Assembly (NCBI RefSeq): GCF_018139145.2
Contig: NC_059471.1
Span: 217,577,494-217,641,493 of the forward strand
DNA: 64,000 bases
Direction of reading: 5' to 3'
DNA from: Gymnogyps californianus
Lineage: Eukaryota; Chordata; Aves; Accipitriformes; Cathartidae
The notes under the pieces were generated by a model that was not told where the DNA came from, ran no database searches, and saw only the letters and a list, made by a program, of their open reading frames with translations. Position numbers and translations under genes: made by a program. Shown in pieces: positions 40,752 through 51,239 of the stretch. How positions within the stretch are numbered: position 1 is the first letter of the stretch; each line of letters begins with the position of its first letter.

Positions 40752-41158
40752 AGCCCCGTCCCCTTCTCCTCAGGCGGCAGCCAGCGGCGGGCCCGCTCCC
40801 TCCCCTCCCCCTCCCCCGCCGCCGACCAATCAGCGGCGAGCTTCTACAGCCGCGGCCAATGAAACGCTGATGTGGGGGGTTGAGCGCCTGCGCGTCGCCG
40901 CGGAGGCAGGCTGGAGCAATAGAGCGCCGAAAGTGGGGGGGGAAGCGCAGCGTAGCGCCTGGGGCGTTGGGGGGCCCGGGAAGGGATGTGGGACCCCGCA
41001 GTGAAGGCGGCAGCGCACCGCTAACCCTCCGTGGGGACGAGGAGACCGTGCGGGAGTTGCGTGGGGTCATGGCCAGCCCCACGGCGGAGCCGGAACGGTC
41101 CTGCGCGGCCGCGTTTCCCGCCCCCCCTCCCCGGGCTGTGACGGGGTGAGGGACCAAG
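40752..41158. promoter_or_regulatory. Bidirectional CpG-island promoter of KLHDC10 and ZC3HC1
   Basis: Start codons of the two divergent genes are 407 bp apart in CpG-rich DNA without a TATA box. It contains two CCAAT boxes (40826-40830 and 40856-40860, consistent with NF-Y) and an NRF1-like GCGCCTGCGC (40884-40893). This architecture is typical of divergent housekeeping gene pairs. Activity is inferred. Confidence 0.7.
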
Positions 41159-44100
41159 ATGGCGGCGCCCAGCGCCGGGGCGGCGGGGGGGCCCGGGGGA
41201 GGCCGCCCGCCGTCACCCCCCAGCAGATCCGCGACCTCATCGACGGTGGCATCGCCCTTGAGGGCGCCGGCCCCGACGGGTGAGGGGGAGCGGCGGGGTC
41301 TCGCTGGCATCGGGCCTGAGGGGGGCGGCCCGGCCGTGTGGCACCGGCGGCGGCGGGGTGGGGGGGGGGAGGTTGGGGAGCTCTCGAAGTTATTGGGGGA
41401 CGCTGGGAGAGGCTGAGGGGCCTTGGAAGATGGCAGGAGTCGTTGGGGGGTGCTGGAGAGCACTGGCAGGTATTGGGGGTTACGGGGGAGGGGTACTGGG
41501 AAAAGAGGGCGCTGGGGTGTGCTGGGAGGGACTGGGAAGCACGGAGGGGGCACTGGAAAGTGGGGGCGCTGAGAGGCGGTACTGGTGGGACTAGGAGGTA
41601 CTGGGAGTACTGGTGGGACTAAGGAGCACTGGGAGGCAGTACTGGAGGCACTAGGAAGCGCTGCGAGGCAGTACTGGTGTCACTGGGAGTACTGGAGGGA
41701 CTAAGGCGTGGGGAGGCAGTAGCGGAAACTGAGAGATGCTGTGACACTGGGAGGCAGTAGTGGGCAGTGGGAGGCACTGGTGTGCACCGGGAGGCAGTGC
41801 TGGAGGACGCTGGGGACACTGGGAGGCAGTAGTGGGCAGTGGGAGGCAGTGGTGTGCACTGGGAGGCAGCGCTGGGGGCACTGGGAGGGCAGGGGCAGGT
41901 AAGTGACCTGTAGAGTTCTGGCGTCCCCGCAGCTTGAGTGAGCTGAACTGGCCATGTACTGGGGCTCTAACCCGAAAAGTGTGGGGTCACACCGCAGGGG
42001 ACACACTGAGAGTCACAGGAATTACTGCGGGGTGCTGGGAAGTACTGGGGGCACTGGAAGGTACTGGGGGCACTGGGTGGCTGAGCTTTGGGGGGGTATC
42101 TGATTAAAGCCAAGTAACCACGATTGCCCTCAGAGGCATGGTTCACCCTTGACCCAACCATCCCTGAATTTAGGCCTGCGGAAGGGTATTGGGGAGAGGC
42201 TGAAGGGCAGCACTCCTCGCAGGGCTGGCATTCTGGGCGCAGACACCGGTGCCGGGAGCCGGCATTCCAGGTACTGGGAGCTCAGATGCGTCCCTGACTT
42301 CAGAGACATGCCGCAATCATCGATCTGGTTTCGCCGGGCTCAGAAAATGAGCTCCCGTCTCCTACTTGTCACATCAGATCCCCATCTGCCACTGCTGTCA
42401 GTCATTGTGAAATGTTTAATGCACACTTTTGCTTGTTGCTTTATATTTTTTTTAATGGGTTGATTAGTAAAGTAATTAAAAGTCAGAGCTTAGGAGCTCT
42501 GGAGAAAGGGTTCTTGTAAGGGTAAGCCTGAAGGACGAGAGGTTAGAAAGTGGTCTGTGCATTTTTTATTAATGAAATCTTTCCAGGACAGCACGGATGC
42601 TTCACTTGCTGACTTGCTGTTCCTTTTAGGAAGGACACGTCCGACTGGTCAGAATCGGCTAATGGATCTTCTCAAATGGATGCTCTCTCCTTGGAGTCCG
42701 CCAGCAAGGAAGCCTATTTCAGCAGAGTAGAAACATTCACCATATCCTTTCCAAAGCTGAGCTTCCAGCTGTCCCCCACCCTGCTTTGCTGTCAGCCTCC
42801 CCGTGGCTTCCCCGCAGTCTCCATCTTCTCGGAAGCTTTTCTTCTTCTTTGGCCAAAAAAACCCCTGGCCAAAGCTTTGCCTGGTCAACCCATAATTTAT
42901 TGGGTTTTATCCTTAACGTGAGCACCCGCTGAAGTGGGCAGGCAAACCCCATGAGCTGTCTCCCCTGGTTTGCGCCAAGTATGGCTGGACTAACGTGGAA
43001 TGTGACATGCTGAAGTGCTCCAGCTGCCAGGCCTTCCTCTGCGTGAGCCTGCAGCTCGCGTTTGACTTCAACAAGTGTACGTATGCCAGCGTCCGGCGGG
43101 TACAGGGGGTGGGCTGTAGGGTTTGGGGGTGTATGTGCCTCATCATGCGCATAAATGACTTCCATAGTCTTGTCCTGGGAGGTGCTGGGTGTTTGATGTT
43201 TCTGAAAATAAAGCGCCAGTCAAATGAATTTCCTTTAGTTTGTGAGAACAAACTTCCTGCTTCTGTTGCCGGAGATGGGTTAGAATAGAATAGTTTCCAG
43301 TTAGAAGGGAGCTATGACGATCATCTAGTCGAACTGCCTGACCACTTCAGGGCTGACTAAATATTAAATCATATTATTAAGGGCATTGTCTAAACGCCTC
43401 TTAAACGCTGCCAGGCATGGGGCATCGACCACCTCCCTAGGAAGCCTGTTCCAATGTGTGACCACCCTCTTGGTAAAGAAATGCTTCCTAATGTCAAGTC
43501 TGAACCCCCCCTGGCGCAGCTTTGAACCATTCCCAGGCGTCCTGTCACTGGATACCAGGGAGAAGAGATCAGCACCTCCCTCTCCACTTCCCCTCCTCGG
43601 GAAGCCGTAGGGAACAATGAGGTCGCCCCTCTTCCTCCTCTCCAAACTAGACAAACCCAGAGTCCTCAGCCGCTCCTCGCAGGACGTGCCTTCCAGCTTT
43701 GTTGCCCTCCTCTGGATGCATTCAAGTGCCTTAACATCCTTTTTTAAATTTTGTTTCCCAACTGCTTGGTCTGCCGCCCTGATCCTCCACTCAGTTTTTC
43801 TAATGTGGGCTGTTAGTGATGGCTGGTCACCAAGTCAGTCCGTTCAGGTGATCACATTGTGTAATTTAATTAATAAACTCCTCTGCTGCCCTCTTTAAAC
43901 TACTTGGACTACCAGCAGTAAAACTCCCCCTCCTGTTGCCCTCGCTGAGCTCCCTGCCCGGGCCCAGCATCAGCTTCCTTCCCCTGCCCGCAGAGCATCG
44001 GCCGCTCCTGACGCTGTGAGGCGCAGGCGGGGAGCAGTAACAGCTCCCGTCTCGCCCGTGTTGGACAATGCGGGGCTGAGAGTGCGGCAGGAACGCCAGC

Positions 44101-47100
44101 CACCATGGTGTGCTCGGCCCCACGGCACGAGTGTCACTCGTGAGCCACAGGATAGCGACAGCCTGCGCTTTATCGCCTGCCCAGACCTTCACTGTCCTTT
44201 ACATGCGTCTGTCCTCTGCAGAAAGACGTTTATTACCCCACCACAAAAAAGTGTCATCTCCACTTCTCAATTTTCTTGACTGCAAGTCCCTGCTGTCGTT
44301 ATCTGGTAGGTAGCAGAGAGCGCAGCCCTGATGTCTGACAAATGCAGCGTGGGTCATTTGTAGTGGGGAGTTGCGTGAGCATTTCCGTTTGGGTCACTCT
44401 GAGTGTTGATGCCTGCTGTTTGTTTGTACTATCTTTGTTAAATAAACCTTGGCCTAATTATTCTGTTGGTAATCGCACTGGTTTAGGAAAATCTAAAATA
44501 ATGAGAGGTTGGAAGAAAGGCTTGAAAAATAAATTGCAAAATAAATTATTTGATTCTGAAAGATGTGAAAAAGTTAAATTAAATATCAAATCTCTTTTTG
44601 GAAAGCTTGGTTTCCAGACATGGCTGTGATTTGGCTCCTACAGCCAGGGTGGAGGGGTCAGGTGAGTTAGCTAGGGACTGGCAGCAGCCCAGGAGGTAAA
44701 ACTGGCAAGAGCAGGCGGTCCCTGTGCCCGTGGTTGGTTTGAGCTATGTTTCCACTGCGCTGTCGTGCAGCATGGCAAGCTCCCCTGCTCCATGGTCACT
44801 GTGCCTGGGAACGGGAGGGGATTTTGGCTGCGAGAAGATGGAACTGCTCTGGTCACGCTTGCTGTTGCGGAGATAACCCCTTGAGCCAGCCTGCCTTTGC
44901 TGCCGCAGGAACGGCCGCTCTGTGGTTGCCTGCAGGGAGGCTGGAGGTGCGGCAGCTCCTTTTGGTGGGGAGGGAGATGAGTCTGAGGTGAGAGCTTCAG
45001 ACTCTGCAACCTACAGCCTCGGGTGGCATCCGTCAGCCGAGCCATGCTGAACAGGAGGAGCAGGGAAACCCTCGTAGCCTGGTGCCTTCCTCTCCTGGTT
45101 TGGTTTTCCCAACCATTCCCTGAGGAGGTGGCTCCGCAGGGGAGTTGAAGTGAGCTTTGCCTTGCAGATAAGGAGCGCTGCGTGGAGCTGAAGAAGGCCT
45201 TGTGCACCGCTCATAAGAAGTTCTGCTTCTGGCCGGACAGCCCGTGCCCAGGTTGGTGTCTCGGAGCCCGGCTAGTGCATGTTTCCAGCATTACTCCCTT
45301 TTTTCTCCCTTTCTGTCACTGCTCTTGTCTCTTGTTGTAGGAATTGTGGTTTCTCTTCAAGTTCTCAAAGCAGGCAGTGTCATCACAGTCCCCTTTTTCC
45401 CTGTGGGGACGATGAAACACACAGTGGCAAAGCAGCATCTCTGAGCGGCCTCAGCAAATAAACAACTGAGCCATGGCTGGAGCCCCAGGCCGGGCTGTAC
45501 GCAGCCTCTCTTAGCCTTTGTGTGCCTCCGGGGCAGTTAAAATGCTTTTCGGGTTGTAACTGCGAGAGGGCAGGGGAGGCTGGATGACATGGGATGCTCG
45601 AAGGGCGATAGATCTCATCTTCAAAGCTGCGCTGCATGGGGAAGGGTGGTTGCAAAGGAAAAAGGCTGTGCTCAGTTTTTCTTTTAAAAGCCAAGAGACC
45701 ATTATGGGGAGACCTTGGCTGGATTCATCTCCTCTCTTGCCCTGTGGGGTAAGGAGGGGGTGGGAAGGCTGGTGGCACAGCTCAGGCCTCCCACGTTTGC
45801 TTTCACCAGATCGCTTTGCCATGTTGCTGGTGGATGAGCCCAGAGCCCTTCTCCAGGACTTCCTGGACCGCTTTCAGAGCCTGTGTCAGCTGGAGCTGCA
45901 GCTACCCTCCCTCAGACCAGAAGACATGAAAAACATGGTGAGTTCCCGCCTGCCCCCGAGATCGGGTGCATTCAGGTCCTCAGTGACGATGCCGGGCATG
46001 CCTGTGCTGTGCAAACCCTGAGCGAAACAGTTGCGAGATTCAAATCAGAGACTTCAGCTTGCGTGTGTGAGTGGTCTGTCATCGCCCTGGCTTTCTCCTC
46101 GGATGTTCCCTGCATGGTGGTTTCACCTGGTGTTTCTGGAAGCACGTAAAAGGGAGTTCGGAAAGGCTCATCTGCTGTGCAAGTCCTTGACCAATGCAGG
46201 CACAGCTGGCTCATGTCACCACGATGTTGCCGGTGGGAAGTGGGCTGTAGTGTCCAGTTCCCACTCAGCACCTTTCCCGATGTGTGTGGTGCTCTCTGGC
46301 ACCCGGCAGAAGTGATTTGGAGTCGCACAGACTCCTTCGGGAGCTTTCCCTGGCAGCTCCCACCCCTGTTCCTGACCTCCAAGCACTCCATGAGATGTGG
46401 CAGCCTGTGGATCACTCCTTTAGCTGGGATCCCACAACAGTGGAGACAGTCATTGCGTTAGATGGGATCAGGAGTTTGGGGTGCCGGAGGCTGCCCCGGA
46501 GCAGAGGTGTGGGCAGAGGCCTGTGAAGGTAAGGGAGCCCAGGGAGTGCGGTACAGGGGGGTCCCTCGTGCAAGGCAGTCGTGCAAGGAGGCTCAGCAGG
46601 CAGGAGGGAAGAGCAGGAGCTATGGCGGGAGAGGCTGGAGCATAGCAGCAGCCAGGAGCGAGTGTGGGATTGCCTCCTCGTAGGGACCTGGCCAGGCCCT
46701 GCTCTACTCCAGCCAAGTCTGGCTTGTTGGGCACTTGCTCGCCGGGAAACAGATGGCTCTCGGCAGCGAGAAGCCGTGTGGGAACCGGGAAACTCTTGAT
46801 CCGTTCAGCAGAAATCACAGAGGTGTTTTATGGTTGCCACCATGGGCTGGCTGAGCTGTGAAACCCAGCAGAGCCCCCTGAGAAGAGACAGCATAAAGCC
46901 AACGGACGTATCACATCTCCACATCTGACTCCCCAACTGTCCCACTAGCAGCAAGGTGTGGAACCTGACTGACAGCCTTTGGGGACTCTCTTTTCTCCCT
47001 GTGCCTCAGCAATGGCCCCAGAAACACTCGCGGTTTGCCTGAGCACAGGCAAACACAGCCCCTGCTGCCTCTCTGGGATCGGAGGGATGGCTGGGGGCTG

Positions 47101-50100
47101 TTCAAGCTCGTGCTTGCTGCGAGCGGCGGAGCTGCGACCTGCTCCGCTGTCCCCGTGCGTGCTCGGGGGAGCAAACGGTGCTTGAACAGAGTCCACGCAA
47201 CGGGGAGAGTCAGATGGGCACAAGGCAGGAGGAAGCCATCGCTCTGTGTGGCTTTTGCCTGTTAACTGGAGTAGGAGTGCTGAGGGTGCTAGCTTACGCA
47301 CCCAGCCCTTTCGGGGAGTGAAAAAGGGATTTTTCTCCACGTAGGATGTGGTTTGTGAGTAGAAGCGGTGTATTTTATCAGACTGACTGCCAGCTCTGCC
47401 ACCTTTCTCTGCCCCGCAGTCCCTGACGGAGGAGAAGATCAGTCTGCTCCTCCAGCTGATTGGGGAGGAACTAGAGCACAAAACGGAGGGAGAGAAACCA
47501 CCGATGAAGTTTGCCACGGAAATCCTGCAAGTGCACGTTCCTGCCTGCATCCTAGCTCTGTGCGGCTGGACTTGCAGGTGGGTAGTGGTGTAGGACTGAT
47601 ACTGAAGTGTCTGCTGCGCTTTCTGGTTGCTAGTGAAACCTGTCAGAGGCTGGAGGAATGCGGATGTCCCTCCTGTGAAATGTTCAGTATCCCTATTTCA
47701 CTATTTTATTATTATCTCCAGCTGTTAAAACTGACAGACTTCCAGAAACCCCAGTGCAAAGCTACCTAATCTAAAAGAGATGTCTCCCTGAGACGGCAAA
47801 GAGTCTGAAACAACTGAGCTGTCGGTTGCCCTGCTCGTTGCTGATTTAGACGTTGAAGTCAAGCCCTGAAATGTCATCCTCAGTAACGCTTTCGTTGCTC
47901 GTCAGGCCTGCGGGAAGGGAGGGAAGGTTCATGACCTGAAGGTTCGCAGCTTCCCAAAGCGTGTGCTGTGAGCAGAACAGCCATCCTGTTTGTGCCTGAG
48001 GCAGCTTGCCGAAGGTGAAGCGATCTCTTAGGGTGCAGACTGGAAAAGGGCTTACGGTGGGGAAGAGCGGAGCTGCTGCGGTGGCTGGGCAGTTCGGGGG
48101 CTGAGGATGGGGACACTCTTGGCTGATAGGCCATAAATGAGTGTGCTCCTGCTTCATGGCAAGCCAAAATGTAACCGAGCCAGTTTAAATCAACGCTATA
48201 GATGGGTTTTAATGGACTCGTTTTACTTCTTAGCACACAGTGCTACAAAAACAGTAAGTCTGTGCCTCAGCCCAGGGGTACTGATGTCTTGAAACGTGCT
48301 GGCTCAGGTACCTGCAACTGAGACCGTTCCTGTGCTCTGCCAAATACCTGCATCTGTTCTGAAAGCTGCGATTTTGCGGGAAGGGCCCAGGCTCGTCCCT
48401 GACCTTCTCTCGTGACTTGGCTCTGTCCCCACAGTGCTGCGTCTGGCTCCGTGCACCTCTCGGTGATCACCTGCTCCCGCTGCATAAGGAAGGTGGGACT
48501 GTGGGGCTTTCACCAGCTGGAATCTGCGGGGCCGGAGCTGGACTCCTGCAGCCCGAGCAGCGCACCACAGGCACCCGCCGAGCGCTTCCCGCTCGCGCCC
48601 ACGTCTCCACGCAGGATGCTCACGCGGAGCCAAGACACGCTCCCTCTGGGCTCCGAGCAGGTATGGTCCAGCTCAGCCAGCCCGTGAGCTCGGGATGTCT
48701 GGGTGATATAAGGGCACACAGGAGTCGAGACTGATGTAGTTTGGGTGTCCACTGCCTTTTACCTTGAAAGAGGCTCATTTTGGTGCTGTGTCTCCAGCTG
48801 TAGGCAATATCTGACAGAAGTGGGTTGCTGCTGCCTTTGCCCTTGCCCTTTGCAGCTCTCTGTCCGCCCCTCCCTCAGCCCTGCTGTAGGAGAGCACAAA
48901 AAGTGCCTTTCCAGCCGGCATCCTGGGGCTTGTCTAACTCGAGGTGCTCCGAATCAGGGGCTGCCTTCACCCATGTCCAACTAGACACATCTGAGATGCT
49001 CCTGGTGTGAAGGGAAGGTGGCATGGCTCCTGCCAGGATGGCTGAGAAGGCTTTGATCTCTTGTTTGAGCTGGGTAGGGCCCCCCTGTCCCCTTCAGGCA
49101 GAAGACATGCTGGTGACCAGAGGAGCTCTATTAATTCCTTGTTCTTTCCCCACTGGCAGCACGAGAAGAGCCCGTCCCCGGCAATCTCTCGCCCGCGGGG
49201 TTGGGACTCTCCCATCCCCATGGACCGGGGCGAGTTGGAGGTGGCCAGCCCCGCTCTGAGGAGCCGCCCCGTCACCCGCAGCATGGGGCAGGGGGACAAC
49301 GTGGAGGTGCCATCCAGTCCTCTCCGCAGAGCCAAGCGGACACGGCTCTGCTCTTCCAGCAGCTCGGTGAGTGACCTGGGTGCAGGCGCAGGGAGAGCCT
49401 GGATGGGGGAGGAGAGGGATCTGGGCAGGGTGCTCCTGATCTAGGGACTAGTGTTGTCCCCGTAGCCAGCTCAGGGCTGGTGTTTAGGCACGGAGAGGGT
49501 TTTATCATGTTGTTGGAGTCTGTTTTAAACCATGCTGTTGCTGTCCTCCTTCACTGTCACCTCCTCCCCTATCCAGGACACTTCTTTGAGAAGCTTCTTT
49601 GACCCCAGCTCTCAGCATCGTGACTGGTGTCCCTGGGTCAACGCAGTGGAGGGAGGCGAAGCCCTGGAGGATACCGCGACCCAGACGGAGAAGGAGCCTG
49701 CGAAGGCAGAGCCGGGCTGGCGAGTGGTGCTGAACACTCTCCTCGCCACCAGAAAGTGTGACAGAGTGCCTGAGACGGAGCCCGTGGTGAGCCTTGCGGG
49801 ATCCCCAGCCCCAAACCCAAACGCTCAAAACACTACTTGCCCCAGGCTTGCCCAGGCCTGAAAGCCTGTGGGCAGAATTTGGGGTAGATGGGCTTCGTTC
49901 GGGCTGAATGCAAACCCAGCTGGGTGGCGAGGACCAAGCGTGTGTCTGCAGAGTCTCAGCTTCCCCTCTGGCTGTACTGACAGCCTCTCGGCCAGGTCTC
50001 ATCCATTACAACGATGTGTTGTGCGCAGATCTGCTCAAGGGCTGCTATAAATAACAGCCTTTCCCGAGCGGCTCAGCGCTGCCCAAGATCCAGTTTCATT

Positions 50101-50834
50101 TTATGTCTCGATAGAGAGCTCCCGACCCTCTCTGCAGGCATCCTAATTGCTGGCTCCTGCGGCTGCCAGCCCCAGGCTGTTGGACCCGTGGGTTTGCTGA
50201 GCCAGGGGAGCGGAGCTGAGGCCACAGCTCCCCCTCCCCGAGCGGCTGCGGAGCAGCCGGTACCTGCTGCTGCCTCCCTGGGCCCCATTATCCGCCTGGA
50301 TTCCTCCTGCCAGCTCCCCACTGCTTTGCTTGGGGCTGAGCTTCAGGGACCAGTGGAGCAGTCCTGCTTCGGCATTTGTCTTGGGGACTTCGTGTGAGTT
50401 GTGTCCCCAACAGGCTGGTCCCTTCTGGCTGTGCCACATGCCAGGAAAGTGCCAGCCGGTCGTGTGGGACCAGACACAAGTCAGAGGCGTGAGACCCAGC
50501 TGGAGCACGGGATGGTTGGAGTCCCGTCCTGCTTCTTGCTTGCAGTCACCTTGGTTTTCTCCCCTCCGGTTCTGGTAAATAGGGCTAATGAAGAAGAGGA
50601 GCAAATTGATGTCCTGGCAGCCAATTAGGATACTTCAGATGGATGTTTGTGGGTTTTTTTTGCTGCAGTTTCTCCTCGTGTGCTTTGTAGGCAGGTCGGT
50701 GGCAGTTGCAGGTCCTGTTGCGGTGCCTTAACCTCTGGTTGTCGCTTTGCTCCCTTCTCTCACAGAGTCTCTCGGTGAAGTCCTGCAAGGTGTTCCGCAT
50801 TTTCCGGCAGTGGGAGAGCATGAATTCCTCCTGA
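41159..50834 (+). CDS. ZC3HC1: ZC3HC1 (NIPA), C3HC zinc-finger nuclear basket protein
   Basis: Exons: 41159-41279, 42630-42741, 42926-43076, 45168-45251, 45810-45937, 47420-47577, 48435-48660, 49160-49366, 49577-49786, 50766-50834. About 488 residues if exon 1 is read through; the human protein has 502. The C3HC finger is seen in [19 protein letters not shown] plus CTAHKKFC (C109, C112, H144, C148 in my numbering). Later come the second finger-like region ([18 protein letters not shown]), the basic [19 protein letters not shown] nuclear-localisation segment and the end [15 protein letters not shown]. In mammals it binds TPR at the nuclear basket and was described as an SCF-type receptor for cyclin B1. 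Intron 2 is minor-class AT-AC. Odd point: the ATG at 41159 is out of frame by one base with [13 protein letters not shown] later in the same exon. Confidence 0.93.
41395..42075. repeat. Degenerate minisatellite in ZC3HC1 intron 1
   Basis: Imperfect repeats of a 10-16 bp motif related to CACTGGGAGGCAGT and TACTGGGAG, densest at 41560-41890. No coding meaning. Confidence 0.7.
42742..42925 (+). other. ZC3HC1: U12-type AT-AC intron 2 of ZC3HC1
   Basis: The 184-bp intron begins ATATCCTTT and ends GAGCAC, with the minor-class branch sequence ATCCTTAAC (branch A at 42916) nine bases before the 3' end. No GT-AG pair here keeps both the frame and the homologous protein. With AT-AC splicing the protein reads [14 protein letters not shown], the same length as the human RVETFS-SLKWAGKP. 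Confidence 0.92.
43283..43855 (-). mobile_element. CR1 LINE fragment in ZC3HC1 intron 3
   Basis: The + strand starts AGAATAGAATAGTTTCCAGT, a CR1-like 3' end (reverse complement). The minus strand encodes broken remnants such as [20 protein letters not shown] and [13 protein letters not shown]. It differs in sequence from the other two copies and probably belongs to another CR1 subfamily. It is antisense to ZC3HC1. The right edge is approximate. Confidence 0.85.
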
Positions 50835-51235
50835 ACGGGCCGCTGCCTCTGGGAACCGCTGCCTGGCTGGCAGCACAGGGCATCGCGTCGGTCCGGCAGA
50901 GATCCGCTTTGCAGTTGCTCCCGCGGCAGCTCCGTGCCCCGGGGAGGGGATGTCGAGGAGGCTTCACGCCAAACACAGCCCCCAGCGGCTGCTGGGACCC
51001 CCTCCTCCCTGACTGCCTTCCTTGAAGCCCCCTGCCTTCACAAATTGCTGCTGTAGCCCTTGGCCCCGAGGGCTTCGACAGCCCCGTCTGGAGCCGGAAC
51101 ATGCCGCGGGCGCGCGGGGTGAATGAGGAGATGTGGTCACCTCGTGAGGGTGACCATCTTATCCAGCTGTGACCCGCCACCAGCAGCGCAGGAAAGTGAT
51201 GCCAGGTGGGAATAAACATTTCACTTTTGTTTTTT
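50835..51235 (+). other. ZC3HC1: ZC3HC1 3'UTR
   Basis: Short GC-rich stretch from the stop codon to just past the poly(A) hexamer. No other feature is seen. Confidence 0.65.
51211..51216 (+). terminator. ZC3HC1: Poly(A) signal AATAAA of ZC3HC1
   Basis: A canonical AATAAA 377 bases after the stop codon, followed within 20 bases by a T-rich downstream element (TTTTGTTTTTTTTTC). Confidence 0.8.
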
Positions 51236-51239
51236 TTTC

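Noticed and set aside
40627..41553. 308-codon minus-strand frame across the KLHDC10/ZC3HC1 promoter
   Set aside because: It overlaps exon 1 of both genes and the CpG island. It is Pro/Arg/Gly-rich, as expected from a GC-rich region with few stops.
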